Under the pieces are notes generated by a model. That model made no database searches. It was given only the letters and a program-made list of their open reading frames with translations, and had not been told where the DNA came from. From Mycobacterium sp. 852013-50091_SCH5140682 (GTDB taxonomy: Bacteria; Actinomycetota; Actinomycetes; Mycobacteriales; Mycobacteriaceae), in the NCBI RefSeq assembly GCF_001665685.1, contig NZ_LZTB01000126.1:1-64000 (forward strand): 64,000 bases of DNA, given 5' to 3'. This document shows, piece after piece, positions 1-8,535 of this stretch (positions are counted from its first letter, which is position 1; the number at the start of each line of letters is the position of its first letter). A program made the position numbers and the translations under genes.

Positions 1-2420
1 GCGATGACCTTGCCGTCGACCAGGTCCATGCGTTCGAGCCATTCCAGGGCCAGGTAGCGGCCCAGGAAGCCGGTGGCACCGGTCAGCAACACCGTGCGAA
101 CCTCGGCACCTGCCTTGGGCAATGACGGTGCGGCAGCGAGAGTTTCGGCATCGATGAACTTGTCGAGCGTCAGGTCGGCAGCGCTGATCTCGGCGGCATG
201 CCGACCGTGCACCGAAGCGAACGTCGGACGCTTGGCGCCGGGGGAGCGCTCGGCCTCGATGTAGGCGGCGATGGCCGCCAGGTCGTTGGCCGGGCTGACG
301 ATCACGCCCACAGGCACGTCGACCTCGAAGATCTCGCGCAGCAGATTGCCGAAGGTCAACGCCGACAACGAATCTCCACCGAGGTCGGTGAAGTGGGCAT
401 CGGGTTGCAGATCCGCCGACGACGCGCCGAGCAGGGCGCCTGCCGCACGGCTGACCGTCTCCAGAGCCGGGGCCTGGGCTCCGTTCTGGCGCAACTCGCG
501 CAGTTCGTTGGCCTGGCTGTCGGCCAGGTCGGTGTAGAGCTGCTCAAGCCGATCACCGTAGTGGGCCTTCAGTTTCGGCCACGCGAGCTTGCGGATACCG
601 GTCAGCAGACCGTTCTCCAGCGTGAAAGGCGTTGTCTCCACCAGGAAGTCGCGCGGGATCTCGTATGACTGCAGATCGGCGACCTTGGCCACCTCCTGCA
701 GCGATTCGGCGATCGCGGTCTTGAGCTCGGAGGGCTGGTAGCGCGTCTGGGCCTCAGGTGTCGGCACCACAACGGCCAGCAGGTAGGGCCGGGCGCTGTT
801 GCCGTAGATGTAGATCTGCTGCACCAGAGGGCTGTTGCCGAACACCGCCTCGAGCTTGGCGACTGTGACGAACTCGCCCTGCGCCAACTTGAGCACGTTG
901 TTGCGCCGGTCGACGTAGGTCAGCTGATCAGGACCGATCTCGGCGACGATGTCGCCGGTCCGGTAGAAGCCGTCCTCGTCGAACACGCTCGCGGTGACCT
1001 CGGGACGCTTGTAGTAGCCGGGGAACAGGTTCTCGGTCTTCACCAGCAGCTCGCCGCGCGGATGCGGCTGATCGGTGCTGAAGTAGCCCAGGTCCGGGAC
1101 GTCCACCAGCTTGTAGTCGATGACGGCCTGACGCTGCACCACGCCGTCGAACAGCACCATGCCCGCCTCGGTGGACCCGTAGCCCTCAAGCAGATGGAGC
1201 TGCAGGAAGTCTCCCAGCCAGGACTTCAGTTCGGCGGAGATCGGAGCCGAGCCGGTCATGGCCGAAATGAAGCGTCCGCCAAGCAGATTCTCGCGCATGT
1301 CGGCCATCACCTCGGCCTCGACGGCGGCACGGTCGGCGGCGCCATCGAGCCGGTGATCCACCCGGCTCTGGAACTCGCTGAAGATCATCTCCCAGACGCG
1401 CGGCACGAAGTTCAGCTCGGTGGGTCGGACCAGCGCCAGATCTTCCAGAAGTGTCGACAGGTCGCTGCGGGCGGCGAAGTAGGCGGTGCCGCCGGAGGCC
1501 AGCGACGCGTACAGGATGCCGCGGCCCATCACGTGGCTCATCGGCATGAAGCACAGGTTGATCGATGCAGCGGTCGGGCTGAACCAGGCCTTGGAGTTGC
1601 GGCGCCAGAACTTGGCGACCGCGCTCTGCAGGTAGATCGCGCCTTTGGGCGCGCCGGTGCTGCCCGAGGTGTAGATGAGCAGGGCCAGCGGGTCTTCGTC
1701 GGAGGTCTCGGGTGCCGGTGCCTGCGGCAGGTTCGTGCCCTGCGCGATGAGGTCGGCGAGCGTCTCGACAACGATCGGGGTGCCCGCTTCGGCGAGCTTG
1801 GCGGTGGCTCTGGCGACGGCGTCACGGTGGTCGTCGACCTCGGCGTGGTGGTCGAACACCACGAGCTTGGACGGCGCATAGGCGGTGAGGGCGAGCTCGA
1901 CGGCGTCGTCGAGGTAGTCGACACTCGCGGCGATCACGCGGGGTTCGGTCTCCACCACGATCGGCGCGATGGCCGATGCGGACGAGCTGGTCTGTAGCGG
2001 CACCGAGACGGCGCCGAGCTGGCCCAGCGCGGTGTCGACGACGGTGTAGTCGGCACTGGCGAAGCCGAGAATGCTCACCCGGTCCCCGACTGCGACACCG
2101 GCGGCGTGCAGTGCGCTGGCCAATGCCCGTACCCGTTCCCACACCTCGCCGTAGGTGATGGTGTCGAAGCGGGGGAGAAGCTGTGCGCTGGTCCTGCCGG
2201 TCTGCGGGTCGGTGACGAACTCGACGGCGCGCTCGCCGATCGCGGGGCGGTCGGCGTAGCCCTGCAAGACGGTCTGGACGATCTGCGGCAGTTGCAGGCC
2301 CTCGGCGTCGGCGGCCGCGCTCACGGTCTCGCTCGGCGCTGCGGCGGCGAACTGCGGATCAGTGCTGACCAAGTCAGCGATGCGGCGCTCCAGCCGCTCC
2401 TCACGGGTATCAATCGTCAT
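1..2420 (-). CDS. car: Carboxylic acid reductase, C-terminus cut off by window edge
   Basis: Reduces carboxylic and fatty acids to aldehydes using ATP and NADPH; the orthologue in M. tuberculosis is called FadD9. About 806 of the roughly 1,170 residues usual for the family are present. The adenylation domain covers roughly residues 1-640, with the AMP-binding loop YTSGSTGAPKG near 250. A carrier domain carries the phosphopantetheine serine in LGGDSLSA near 684. The NADPH reductase domain begins near 770 with LLTGATGFLGRYL and runs off the window. The chosen ATG is preceded by AGGGATGCTG, a weak ribosome site. The domain order adenylation-carrier-reductase identifies the family; substrate range cannot be read from sequence. 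A matching phosphopantetheinyl transferase, needed for activity, is not in the window. Confidence 0.95.
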   Translation of the reverse strand, partial: MTIDTREERLERRIADLVSTDPQFAAAAPSETVSAAADAEGLQLPQIVQTVLQGYADRPAIGERAVEFVTDPQTGRTSAQLLPRFDTITYGEVWERVRALASALHAAGVAVGDRVSILGFASADYTVVDTALGQLGAVSVPLQTSSSASAIAPIVVETEPRVIAASVDYLDDAVELALTAYAPSKLVVFDHHAEVDDHRDAVARATAKLAEAGTPIVVETLADLIAQGTNLPQAPAPETSDEDPLALLIYTSGSTGAPKGAIYLQSAVAKFWRRNSKAWFSPTAASINLCFMPMSHVMGRGILYASLASGGTAYFAARSDLSTLLEDLALVRPTELNFVPRVWEMIFSEFQSRVDHRLDGAADRAAVEAEVMADMRENLLGGRFISAMTGSAPISAELKSWLGDFLQLHLLEGYGSTEAGMVLFDGVVQRQAVIDYKLVDVPDLGYFSTDQPHPRGELLVKTENLFPGYYKRPEVTASVFDEDGFYRTGDIVAEIGPDQLTYVDRRNNVLKLAQGEFVTVAKLEAVFGNSPLVQQIYIYGNSARPYLLAVVVPTPEAQTRYQPSELKTAIAESLQEVAKVADLQSYEIPRDFLVETTPFTLENGLLTGIRKLAWPKLKAHYGDRLEQLYTDLADSQANELRELRQNGAQAPALETVSRAAGALLGASSADLQPDAHFTDLGGDSLSALTFGNLLREIFEVDVPVGVIVSPANDLAAIAAYIEAERSPGAKRPTFASVHGRHAAEISAADLTLDKFIDAETLAAAPSLPKAGAEVRTVLLTGATGFLGRYLALEWLERMDLVDGKVI

Positions 2421-2733
2421 CAGCATCCCTCTTTGCAAAATAGCTACGTATCAAAATCGGCGCGCCGTTGCGCTCGCCAACTACTACGTTAGTGGAACTA
2501 AACTTATTTCCGGACGGCCAGCTCAGGGCCTGTCAATTTGCTGTGAGTGCGCGAAGTCCATCTGCGAGCCGCGGAAACTCCGAACCGCTGTGAGCGGGGT
2601 CACGTTATTTGCCGGAATGCTTCGGTCGAGCTTCCCGCGTCTCGGCTGCGACCTCGCATGAGAGCAGCGTCATCCAAACGGCGTTACAGCCCGGTGCTGG
2701 ATGGGTACCCCCTGCTTCGTCAAAGGAGGCATC
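2421..2733. other. Intergenic region upstream of car, divergent promoters
   Basis: This 313-base gap separates two divergently transcribed genes. It has an AT-richer patch around 2485-2515 that contains a small inverted repeat (listed separately). No convincing ORF, tRNA or terminator was seen. The strong AAAGGAGG ribosome site at its right end belongs to the membrane protein gene. Confidence 0.5.
2489..2501. promoter_or_regulatory. Inverted repeat TTAGT-GGA-ACTAA upstream of car
   Basis: A perfect 5-3-5 inverted repeat about 70 bases upstream of the car start. The position suits an operator. The arms are short, so chance occurrence is possible; the low local GC in a high-GC genome slightly favours a real promoter element. 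Confidence 0.35.
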
Positions 2734-3372
2734 ATGACCGAATTCGATACCCGCGGAGGCCGGATGCGCATGCCGCGTAGTCGAGGCGCCGCCAGTGGTC
2801 TACTGCTGGTTCTACTGGGAGCCTGGGGAGCGCTGATTCCGTTCGTCGGCCCGTACATCGACTTCGCGTTCACACCCGATCAGGGCTGGATGTGGACGAC
2901 GGCCAGAGGCTGGCTCGAAGTGTTGCCGGGCGCCGTGACGGCCCTCGGTGGGCTGCTGCTGCTGACGTCGGGTAACCGCGCGACGGCGATGCTCGGCGGT
3001 TGGCTTGCCGTCATAGCAGGGGCCTGGTTTGTCATCGGCCGGTCGCTGACCGGTGTGTTGGCCATCGGCGACGCCGGAGCTCCGGTGGCGGTCACCGACG
3101 CCAAGCGTGTCGTGCTGGAGCTGGCCTACTTCTCCGGTCTGGGCGCGGTGATCGTGTTCCTGGGCGCGGTGGCACTCGGCCGGCTGTCGCTACGCAGCGT
3201 GCGTGACGTGGCGTATGCCCGGCGGCCCGTCATGGCCGAACCGGTCGCCGCTGCAGCACCGGCTGCCGAAGTGCCCGCGACCGACACATCCGTCGCGCAT
3301 GAGCAACGGGAAACCCGTGAGCACCGGGGGTGGGGCGGCATGTTCGGCAGGCGCCACACCCACGCGCACTAG
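2734..3372 (+). CDS. Four-helix membrane protein of unknown function
   Basis: A 212-residue protein with about four predicted membrane segments (roughly residues 20-42, 68-84, 88-108 and 135-155) and a charged, Ala/Pro-rich cytoplasmic tail ending in a His-rich stretch. The ATG at 2734 sits four bases after a near-perfect AAAGGAGG ribosome site, which excludes the upstream in-frame ATG at 2701. Proteins of this layout are common in mycobacteria as uncharacterised membrane proteins; no catalytic motif is visible. Its stop codon overlaps that of gabT by two bases in a tail-to-tail arrangement, so the two genes share no transcript. Function unknown. Confidence 0.75.
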   Translation: MTEFDTRGGRMRMPRSRGAASGLLLVLLGAWGALIPFVGPYIDFAFTPDQGWMWTTARGWLEVLPGAVTALGGLLLLTSGNRATAMLGGWLAVIAGAWFVIGRSLTGVLAIGDAGAPVAVTDAKRVVLELAYFSGLGAVIVFLGAVALGRLSLRSVRDVAYARRPVMAEPVAAAAPAAEVPATDTSVAHEQRETREHRGWGGMFGRRHTHAH

Positions 3373-4709
3373 AGGTCGCGCAGGATCAGCTCGAGTACGT
3401 CGAGAGCTTCGACGAGCAGTTCGTCGCTGATCGTCAGCGGGGGCAGGAAGCGCAGCACGTTGCCGTAGGTGCCGCAGGACAGGACGATCACTCCGGCAGC
3501 GTGCGCCCCCGCACAGAGCGCCTTGGTCAGGTCGGCATCGGGTTCGGTGGTGCCGGCCTTGACCAGTTCCATGGCGATCATGGCGCCGCGGCCCCGGACA
3601 TCGCCGATGCGGTCGTCCTCGGCCTGCCACCGGCCCAGCCGGTCTTTCATGAGCGCTTCGATCTGCCGAGCCCGGGCCACCATGCCTTGGGCCTCGATCG
3701 TCTCGATGGTGGCCAGCGCGGCCGCACACGCCACCGGGTTGCCGCCGTAGGTGCCGCCCAGGCCCGATACGTGCGGGGCGTCCATGATCTCGGCGCGGCC
3801 CGTCACCGCAGACAACGGCATGCCGTCGGCGATGCCCTTCGCCGTGACGATCAGGTCGGGATCGATGCCTTCGTGTTCGCAGGCGAACATCGCACCGGTG
3901 CGGGCGAAGCCCGTCTGCACCTCGTCGGCGATGAACACCACGTCGTTGGCCCGGCACCAAGCAAGAAGTGCGGGTAGGAACCCGTCGGCGGGAACGATGA
4001 ATCCGCCCTCACCCTGGATCGGTTCGATCAGCACTGCCGCCAGATTGTTGGCGCCGATCTGCTTGTCGATCACATCGATGGCCCGCTTGGCGGCCAGCTC
4101 GCCGTCGGTGGCCATCTCCTTGCCGAACTCGGCGTCGCGGAACGGATAGGACAGCGGCGCGCGGTAGATCTCGGGGGCGAACGGCCCGAAGCCGTGCTTG
4201 TAGGGCATGACCTTGGCGGTCAGCGCCATCGTGAGATTGGTGCGTCCGTGATAGGCGTGGTCGAACGCCACGACGGCCTGTTTGTGGGTGTAGGACCGCG
4301 CGATCTTCACGGCGTTCTCGACGGCTTCCGAGCCGGAGTTGAAGAGCGCAGAGCGCTTGTCGCCCGCGACCGGCGTCAACCGGTTGAGCTGTTCGCACAC
4401 GGCGACGTAGCCCTCGTAGGGGGTCACCATGAAACACGTGTGGGTGAAATTCGCCGCCTGGGCAGCGACAGCGTCGACCACCAGCGGCGACGCATTGCCG
4501 ATGGTGGTGACGGCGATGCCGGAGCCCAGGTCGATGAGCCGGTTGCCGTCGACGTCCTCGACGATGCCGCCGCCGGCCCGGGTCGCGTAGACGGGCATCG
4601 TAGTGCCCACCCCACGGCTCACCGCGGCAGCTTTCCGGTCGATCAGGGCCTGCGACTTGGGCCCCGGGATGGTGGTGGCGAGATGACGGCTCTGCTCGGG
4701 ATGGCTCAA
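3369..4709 (-). CDS. gabT: 4-aminobutyrate aminotransferase
   Basis: PLP-dependent class III aminotransferase that moves the amino group of GABA to 2-oxoglutarate, giving succinate semialdehyde. The 446-residue length fits GabT. Visible motifs are the cofactor-binding GSEAVENAVKIAR region near 115, the metal-free D of FIADEVQTGFARTG near 255-265, and the PLP lysine in TAKGIADG near 290. The start was set at TTG 4709 because AGGAG lies six bases upstream and the resulting N-terminus (MSHPEQSRHL) matches the length of the M. tuberculosis protein. A GTG at 4712 is one codon longer. The upstream in-frame extension lacks a ribosome site. Its location beside yajC-secDF is conserved in mycobacteria. 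Confidence 0.93.
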   Translation of the reverse strand: MSHPEQSRHLATTIPGPKSQALIDRKAAAVSRGVGTTMPVYATRAGGGIVEDVDGNRLIDLGSGIAVTTIGNASPLVVDAVAAQAANFTHTCFMVTPYEGYVAVCEQLNRLTPVAGDKRSALFNSGSEAVENAVKIARSYTHKQAVVAFDHAYHGRTNLTMALTAKVMPYKHGFGPFAPEIYRAPLSYPFRDAEFGKEMATDGELAAKRAIDVIDKQIGANNLAAVLIEPIQGEGGFIVPADGFLPALLAWCRANDVVFIADEVQTGFARTGAMFACEHEGIDPDLIVTAKGIADGMPLSAVTGRAEIMDAPHVSGLGGTYGGNPVACAAALATIETIEAQGMVARARQIEALMKDRLGRWQAEDDRIGDVRGRGAMIAMELVKAGTTEPDADLTKALCAGAHAAGVIVLSCGTYGNVLRFLPPLTISDELLVEALDVLELILRDL

Positions 4710-4983
4710 CACTGACTCCTGCGAACGACGGTGGCGGCGCGGACGGATTAGAGCGAGTCCGAGCCTAGTCGCCCGGGTCTGCCCGACAATCGGTTTTGGC
4801 CAGTGCGGGCGGCCCTGCGACCGGACCCGTGCGAGCCGGAACTTAGCCCCGCTAAGCGCGCGTCGGGCGACGGGGGCCGCGTCGGCGGATGGCCGCAATG
4901 GCAGACTGGTCCCCTATGAGGTGCCGTGACCTGCCGGTCCGGAGCCGAAGATCACACGATTCGATACGAAAGACAGTGCTGTC
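4710..4983. other. Divergent gabT-yajC intergenic region
   Basis: A 274-base gap that must carry the gabT promoter and the promoter of the long yajC-to-relA gene string. A 6-3-6 inverted repeat CTTAGC-CCC-GCTAAG lies at 4842-4856. No ORF of good coding character was seen on either strand. Confidence 0.45.
4842..4856. promoter_or_regulatory. Inverted repeat CTTAGC-CCC-GCTAAG
   Basis: A perfect 6-3-6 inverted repeat midway between gabT and yajC. It could be an operator for either gene or a small hairpin. Nothing in the window points to the regulator. Confidence 0.35.
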
Positions 4984-5349
4984 ATGGATGTAGCCATCTT
5001 CCTTCCCCTGCTCATCATCATGGGCGCGTTCATGTTCTTTGCGTCGCGGCGTCAGAAGAAGGCGATGCAGAAGACCATCGACCTGCACAACTCGCTGCAG
5101 ATCGGCGACCGGATCCACACCACGTCGGGCCTGCAGGGCACGATCACCGGAATCACCGACGACAACATCCACCTGGAGATCGCCCCCGGCGTCATCACGA
5201 CCTGGATGAAGCTGGCCGTGCGTGACCGCATCGAGAGCGACGCCGACGACGCCGACGATGACGTCGCGAAGCCCGAGGTGTCGTCGGCGGCCACCGAGCT
5301 GACCGAGAGCACCGCCGTCACCGACAACGACGGATTCAAGAAAGACTGA
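4984..5349 (+). CDS. yajC: Preprotein translocase accessory subunit YajC
   Basis: A 121-residue single-pass inner-membrane protein that associates with SecD and SecF next to the SecYEG channel. The N-terminal helix (about residues 2-18) is followed at once by the family signature ASRRQKKAMQ and the IGDRIHTTSGLQGTI core, then an acidic Asp-rich tail. It is the first gene of the yajC-secD-secF string, the order conserved in actinobacteria. The ATG at 4984 gives the usual very short N-terminus before the membrane helix. Confidence 0.95.
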   Translation: MDVAIFLPLLIIMGAFMFFASRRQKKAMQKTIDLHNSLQIGDRIHTTSGLQGTITGITDDNIHLEIAPGVITTWMKLAVRDRIESDADDADDDVAKPEVSSAATELTESTAVTDNDGFKKD

Positions 5350-5421
5350 CAGCCGCCCACCCAGGACCAGCACGTACCCTTTGCGGTGCTGACGGACTGA
5401 TCTCAAGGAGACCCTAGAAAC

Positions 5422-7215
5422 GTGGCATCGTCTTCGGCGCCGGTGCACCCTGCCCGCTACCTGACGCTCTTCCTGGTTCTGCTCATCGGCGTGTACCTGC
5501 TGGTGTTCCTCACCGGTGACAAGCAGGCCAAGACCAAACTCGGCATCGACCTGCAGGGCGGGACGCGCGTCACGCTGACCGCCCGCACACCGGACGGTTC
5601 GGCACCCACCCGTGAGGCCTTGATCCAGGCTCAGCAGATCATCGGTGCGCGCGTCAACGGTCTCGGCGTGTCCGGGTCCGAGGTGGTGATCGACGGCAAC
5701 AACCTGGTGATCACGGTGCCTGGTAACGACGGCAACGAGGCGCGCAACCTGGGCCAGACGGCCCGGCTGTACATTCGGCCGGTCATCCACGCGATGCCTG
5801 CGCAGCCCAAGCAGGCCCAGCCGCAGGCCGGGGCGCCTGGTGCGCCACCGGTACCCGGGGCCCCGGGCGCGCCGGGAGCGCTTCCCGGTGAGGCGCCGCC
5901 AGGTGGGGCCCCTGCCGGGCAGCCCGGCCAACCGCCCGCCGAGGCACCCGCTGTGCCCGGTGCAGGCGACCAGCAGGCACCCCAGCCGCGGCCGTACCCG
6001 CGGGATCCGGCGCCCACGCCCGGAGAACCCGCACCTGCTCCGGCGCCGGCACCGCCGGCCCCGGCGCCCGCTCCGGCACCTGCACCCGGCGACGCGAAGG
6101 CCGACCTCGCGCAGCGCATCGCCGATGAGAAGCAGTTGCGGCAGAGCACCAATCAGTCGGTGCAGATCCTGGCGTTGCAGTTCCAGGCCACCCGCTGCGG
6201 TGAGGACGACGTGCTCGCGGGCAACGACGATCCGAACTTGCCGCTGGTCACCTGCTCGACCGACGGATCTACCGTCTACCTGCTCAACAAGTCGATCATG
6301 AGCGGCGAGGAGATCCAGAACGCCACCTCGGGCCTGGATCAACAGCAGGGCCAGTACGTCGTCGACGTGGAATTCAAGAGCGGCGGTGCCAAGACGTGGG
6401 CCGATTTCACCGCTGCCAACGTCGGCACCCAGACGGCCTTCACCCTGGACTCCCGAGTGGTCAGCGCCCCGGAGATCCGCGAGGCCATCCCGGGCGGCCG
6501 CACCCAGATCACCGGCAAGTTCACCGCTGATTCCGCGCGCGAGCTGGCCAACGTGCTGAAGTACGGCTCGCTTCCGCTGTCGTTCGAATCGTCTGAGGCC
6601 GAAACCGTTTCGGCGACACTGGGTCTGTCTTCACTGCGGGCCGGTCTGATCGCCGGTGCGATCGGCCTGGCGGCCGTGCTGTTGTATTCGCTGCTGTACT
6701 ACCGAGTGCTGGGGCTTCTGGTGGCGCTGTCGCTGGTCGCTTCGGGCGCAATGGTTTTCGCGATCCTGGTCCTGCTCGGCAGATACATCGGATACACGCT
6801 CGACCTGGCGGGCATCGCCGGTTTGATCATCGGTATCGGCACCACCGCCGACTCGTTCGTGGTGTTCTTCGAACGAATAAAAGATGAGATCCGAGAAGGC
6901 CGTTCGTTCCGGTCAGCGGTTCCCCGCGGTTGGGCAAGGGCCAGAAAGACGATCGTTTCCGGCAACGCGGTGACGTTCCTGGCTGCGCTGGTGCTCTACG
7001 TCCTGGCCATCGGGCAGGTGAAGGGATTCGCGTTCACCCTCGGGTTGACCACGCTGCTGGACCTCGTCGTGGTGTTCCTGGTGACCTGGCCGCTGGTGTA
7101 CCTGGCGTCGAAGTCGCCGACGATGGCCAAACCGGCGCTCAACGGTCTCGGTGCGGTGCAGCAGATCGCCCGGGAACGCCGAGAAGCCGCGCACGCAACA
7201 GCGGGACGGGGATAG
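5422..7215 (+). CDS. secD: Protein-export membrane protein SecD
   Basis: RND-type subunit that uses the proton gradient to pull translocating proteins out of the Sec channel. The 597 residues comprise one N-terminal membrane helix (about 9-30), a large extracytoplasmic domain with the conserved GIDLQGGTRVTL, and five C-terminal helices with AGLIIGIGTTADSFVVFFER near 470-490. A Pro/Ala/Gly-rich, low-complexity insertion covers about residues 128-228 inside the extracytoplasmic domain, longer than in most bacteria though mycobacterial SecD proteins commonly have one. The GTG start follows AAGGAG by eleven bases. The gene is followed by secF after four bases. A truncated paralogue lies at 19078-20133. 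Confidence 0.96.
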   Translation: MASSSAPVHPARYLTLFLVLLIGVYLLVFLTGDKQAKTKLGIDLQGGTRVTLTARTPDGSAPTREALIQAQQIIGARVNGLGVSGSEVVIDGNNLVITVPGNDGNEARNLGQTARLYIRPVIHAMPAQPKQAQPQAGAPGAPPVPGAPGAPGALPGEAPPGGAPAGQPGQPPAEAPAVPGAGDQQAPQPRPYPRDPAPTPGEPAPAPAPAPPAPAPAPAPAPGDAKADLAQRIADEKQLRQSTNQSVQILALQFQATRCGEDDVLAGNDDPNLPLVTCSTDGSTVYLLNKSIMSGEEIQNATSGLDQQQGQYVVDVEFKSGGAKTWADFTAANVGTQTAFTLDSRVVSAPEIREAIPGGRTQITGKFTADSARELANVLKYGSLPLSFESSEAETVSATLGLSSLRAGLIAGAIGLAAVLLYSLLYYRVLGLLVALSLVASGAMVFAILVLLGRYIGYTLDLAGIAGLIIGIGTTADSFVVFFERIKDEIREGRSFRSAVPRGWARARKTIVSGNAVTFLAALVLYVLAIGQVKGFAFTLGLTTLLDLVVVFLVTWPLVYLASKSPTMAKPALNGLGAVQQIARERREAAHATAGRG

Positions 7216-7219
7216 AGAC

Positions 7220-8530
7220 ATGGCTGCCAAGCACTCAACCGATACCGACGACGACACCACGACGGCCGTCGAAGCGCCCACCATCGAGGCGTCCTCGGCG
7301 GCGCTGCCCAAGCACGGATTCTTCGTCCGGCTCTACACGGGTACCGGCGCCTTCGAGGTCGTCGGCCGGCGCAAGTTCTGGTACCTGATCAGTGGCGTCA
7401 TCGTCGCCATCGCGATCGTCAGCATCGTGGTGCGCGGGTTCACCTTCGGTATCGACTTCGAGGGTGGAACCAAGGTCTCGATGCCGTCGGCCGGTGAATC
7501 CGGCACCATCAGCACCCAGCAGGTGGAGAACGTCTTCAACAGGACCCTTGGCCGCAATCCTGAATCGGTGGTCGTGGTGGGCAGCGGGTCTTCGGCCACG
7601 GTCCAGATCCGGTCCGAGACGCTGACCAACCAAGACACCGAAAAGCTGCGCACCGCGCTGTTCGATGCCTTCCACCCGAAGGGCAGCGACGGCAAGCCCA
7701 GCAAGCAGGTCATCAGCGACTCGGCGGTCTCGGAGACCTGGGGCGGCCAGATCACCCAGAAGGCGATCATCGCGCTGATCGTGTTCCTGGTCCTGGCGAC
7801 CATCTACATCACCTGGCGCTACGAGAAGTACATGGCGCTGTCGGCTCTGGCGTCGCTGGTCTTCGACCTGTTGGTCACCGCGGGCGTGTACTCGGTGGTC
7901 GGGTTCGAGGTGACCCCGGCGACCGTCATCGGCCTGCTCACGATCATGGGCTTCTCGCTCTACGACACCGTGATCGTGTTCGACAAGGTCGAGGAGAACA
8001 CCCACGGCTTCGAACACACCACGCGGCGCACGTTCGCCGAGCAGGCCAACCTCGCGGTGAACCAGACGTTCATGCGCTCGATCAACACGAGCTTGATCTC
8101 GGTGCTGCCGATCGTGGCGCTGATCGTGATCGCGGTGTGGCTGCTCGGCGTCGGCACCCTGATGGACCTGGCGTTGGTTCAGCTGGTCGGCGTGATCGTC
8201 GGTACCTACTCGTCCATCTTCTTCGCCACGCCGCTGCTGGTGTCGCTACGCGAGCGCACCGAGCTGGTGCAGCGGCACACCAAGAAGGTGCTCAACCGCC
8301 GCAACCCCGCCGCTGCGAAGAGCGCCACGAAGAGCGACAAGAAGTCGGCCACCAAGGCCGCCGCCGAGGACAACACGGCTGACGACGCGGCCGACGCCGA
8401 CGATTCGGAGGAGACCGTGTCGGCGGCCGTGACCTCGACGGCTCCCGCCAAACCCGCGCCCGGAGCGCGGCCGTCGCGACCGACGGCGAGAACGGGTCGC
8501 CCGTCGGGCAAGCGGAACACCCGGCGGTAG
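7220..8530 (+). CDS. secF: Protein-export membrane protein SecF
   Basis: Partner of SecD in the RND-type export motor. The 436-residue protein has a first membrane helix near residues 52-75, the domain opening GIDFEGGTKVSMPS, and five C-terminal helices with the signature TIMGFSLYDTVIVFDKVEEN near 242-262. The C-terminal 80 residues are a Lys/Ala-rich cytoplasmic tail, as in other mycobacterial SecF proteins. ATG 7220 was chosen over the upstream in-frame start at 7151 because the latter lies inside secD and adds residues with no family counterpart. Confidence 0.96.
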   Translation: MAAKHSTDTDDDTTTAVEAPTIEASSAALPKHGFFVRLYTGTGAFEVVGRRKFWYLISGVIVAIAIVSIVVRGFTFGIDFEGGTKVSMPSAGESGTISTQQVENVFNRTLGRNPESVVVVGSGSSATVQIRSETLTNQDTEKLRTALFDAFHPKGSDGKPSKQVISDSAVSETWGGQITQKAIIALIVFLVLATIYITWRYEKYMALSALASLVFDLLVTAGVYSVVGFEVTPATVIGLLTIMGFSLYDTVIVFDKVEENTHGFEHTTRRTFAEQANLAVNQTFMRSINTSLISVLPIVALIVIAVWLLGVGTLMDLALVQLVGVIVGTYSSIFFATPLLVSLRERTELVQRHTKKVLNRRNPAAAKSATKSDKKSATKAAAEDNTADDAADADDSEETVSAAVTSTAPAKPAPGARPSRPTARTGRPSGKRNTRR

Positions 8531-8535
8531 TCCGG

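Noticed and set aside
5631..6152. Gly/Ala-repeat PE_PGRS-like protein on the minus strand
   Set aside because: It is the antisense of the Pro/Ala-rich insertion of SecD and lacks a PE domain.
4852..6342. 496-codon open frame antisense across yajC and secD
   Set aside because: Covers two clear Sec genes on the other strand, and its translation is Arg/Gly-rich without motifs.
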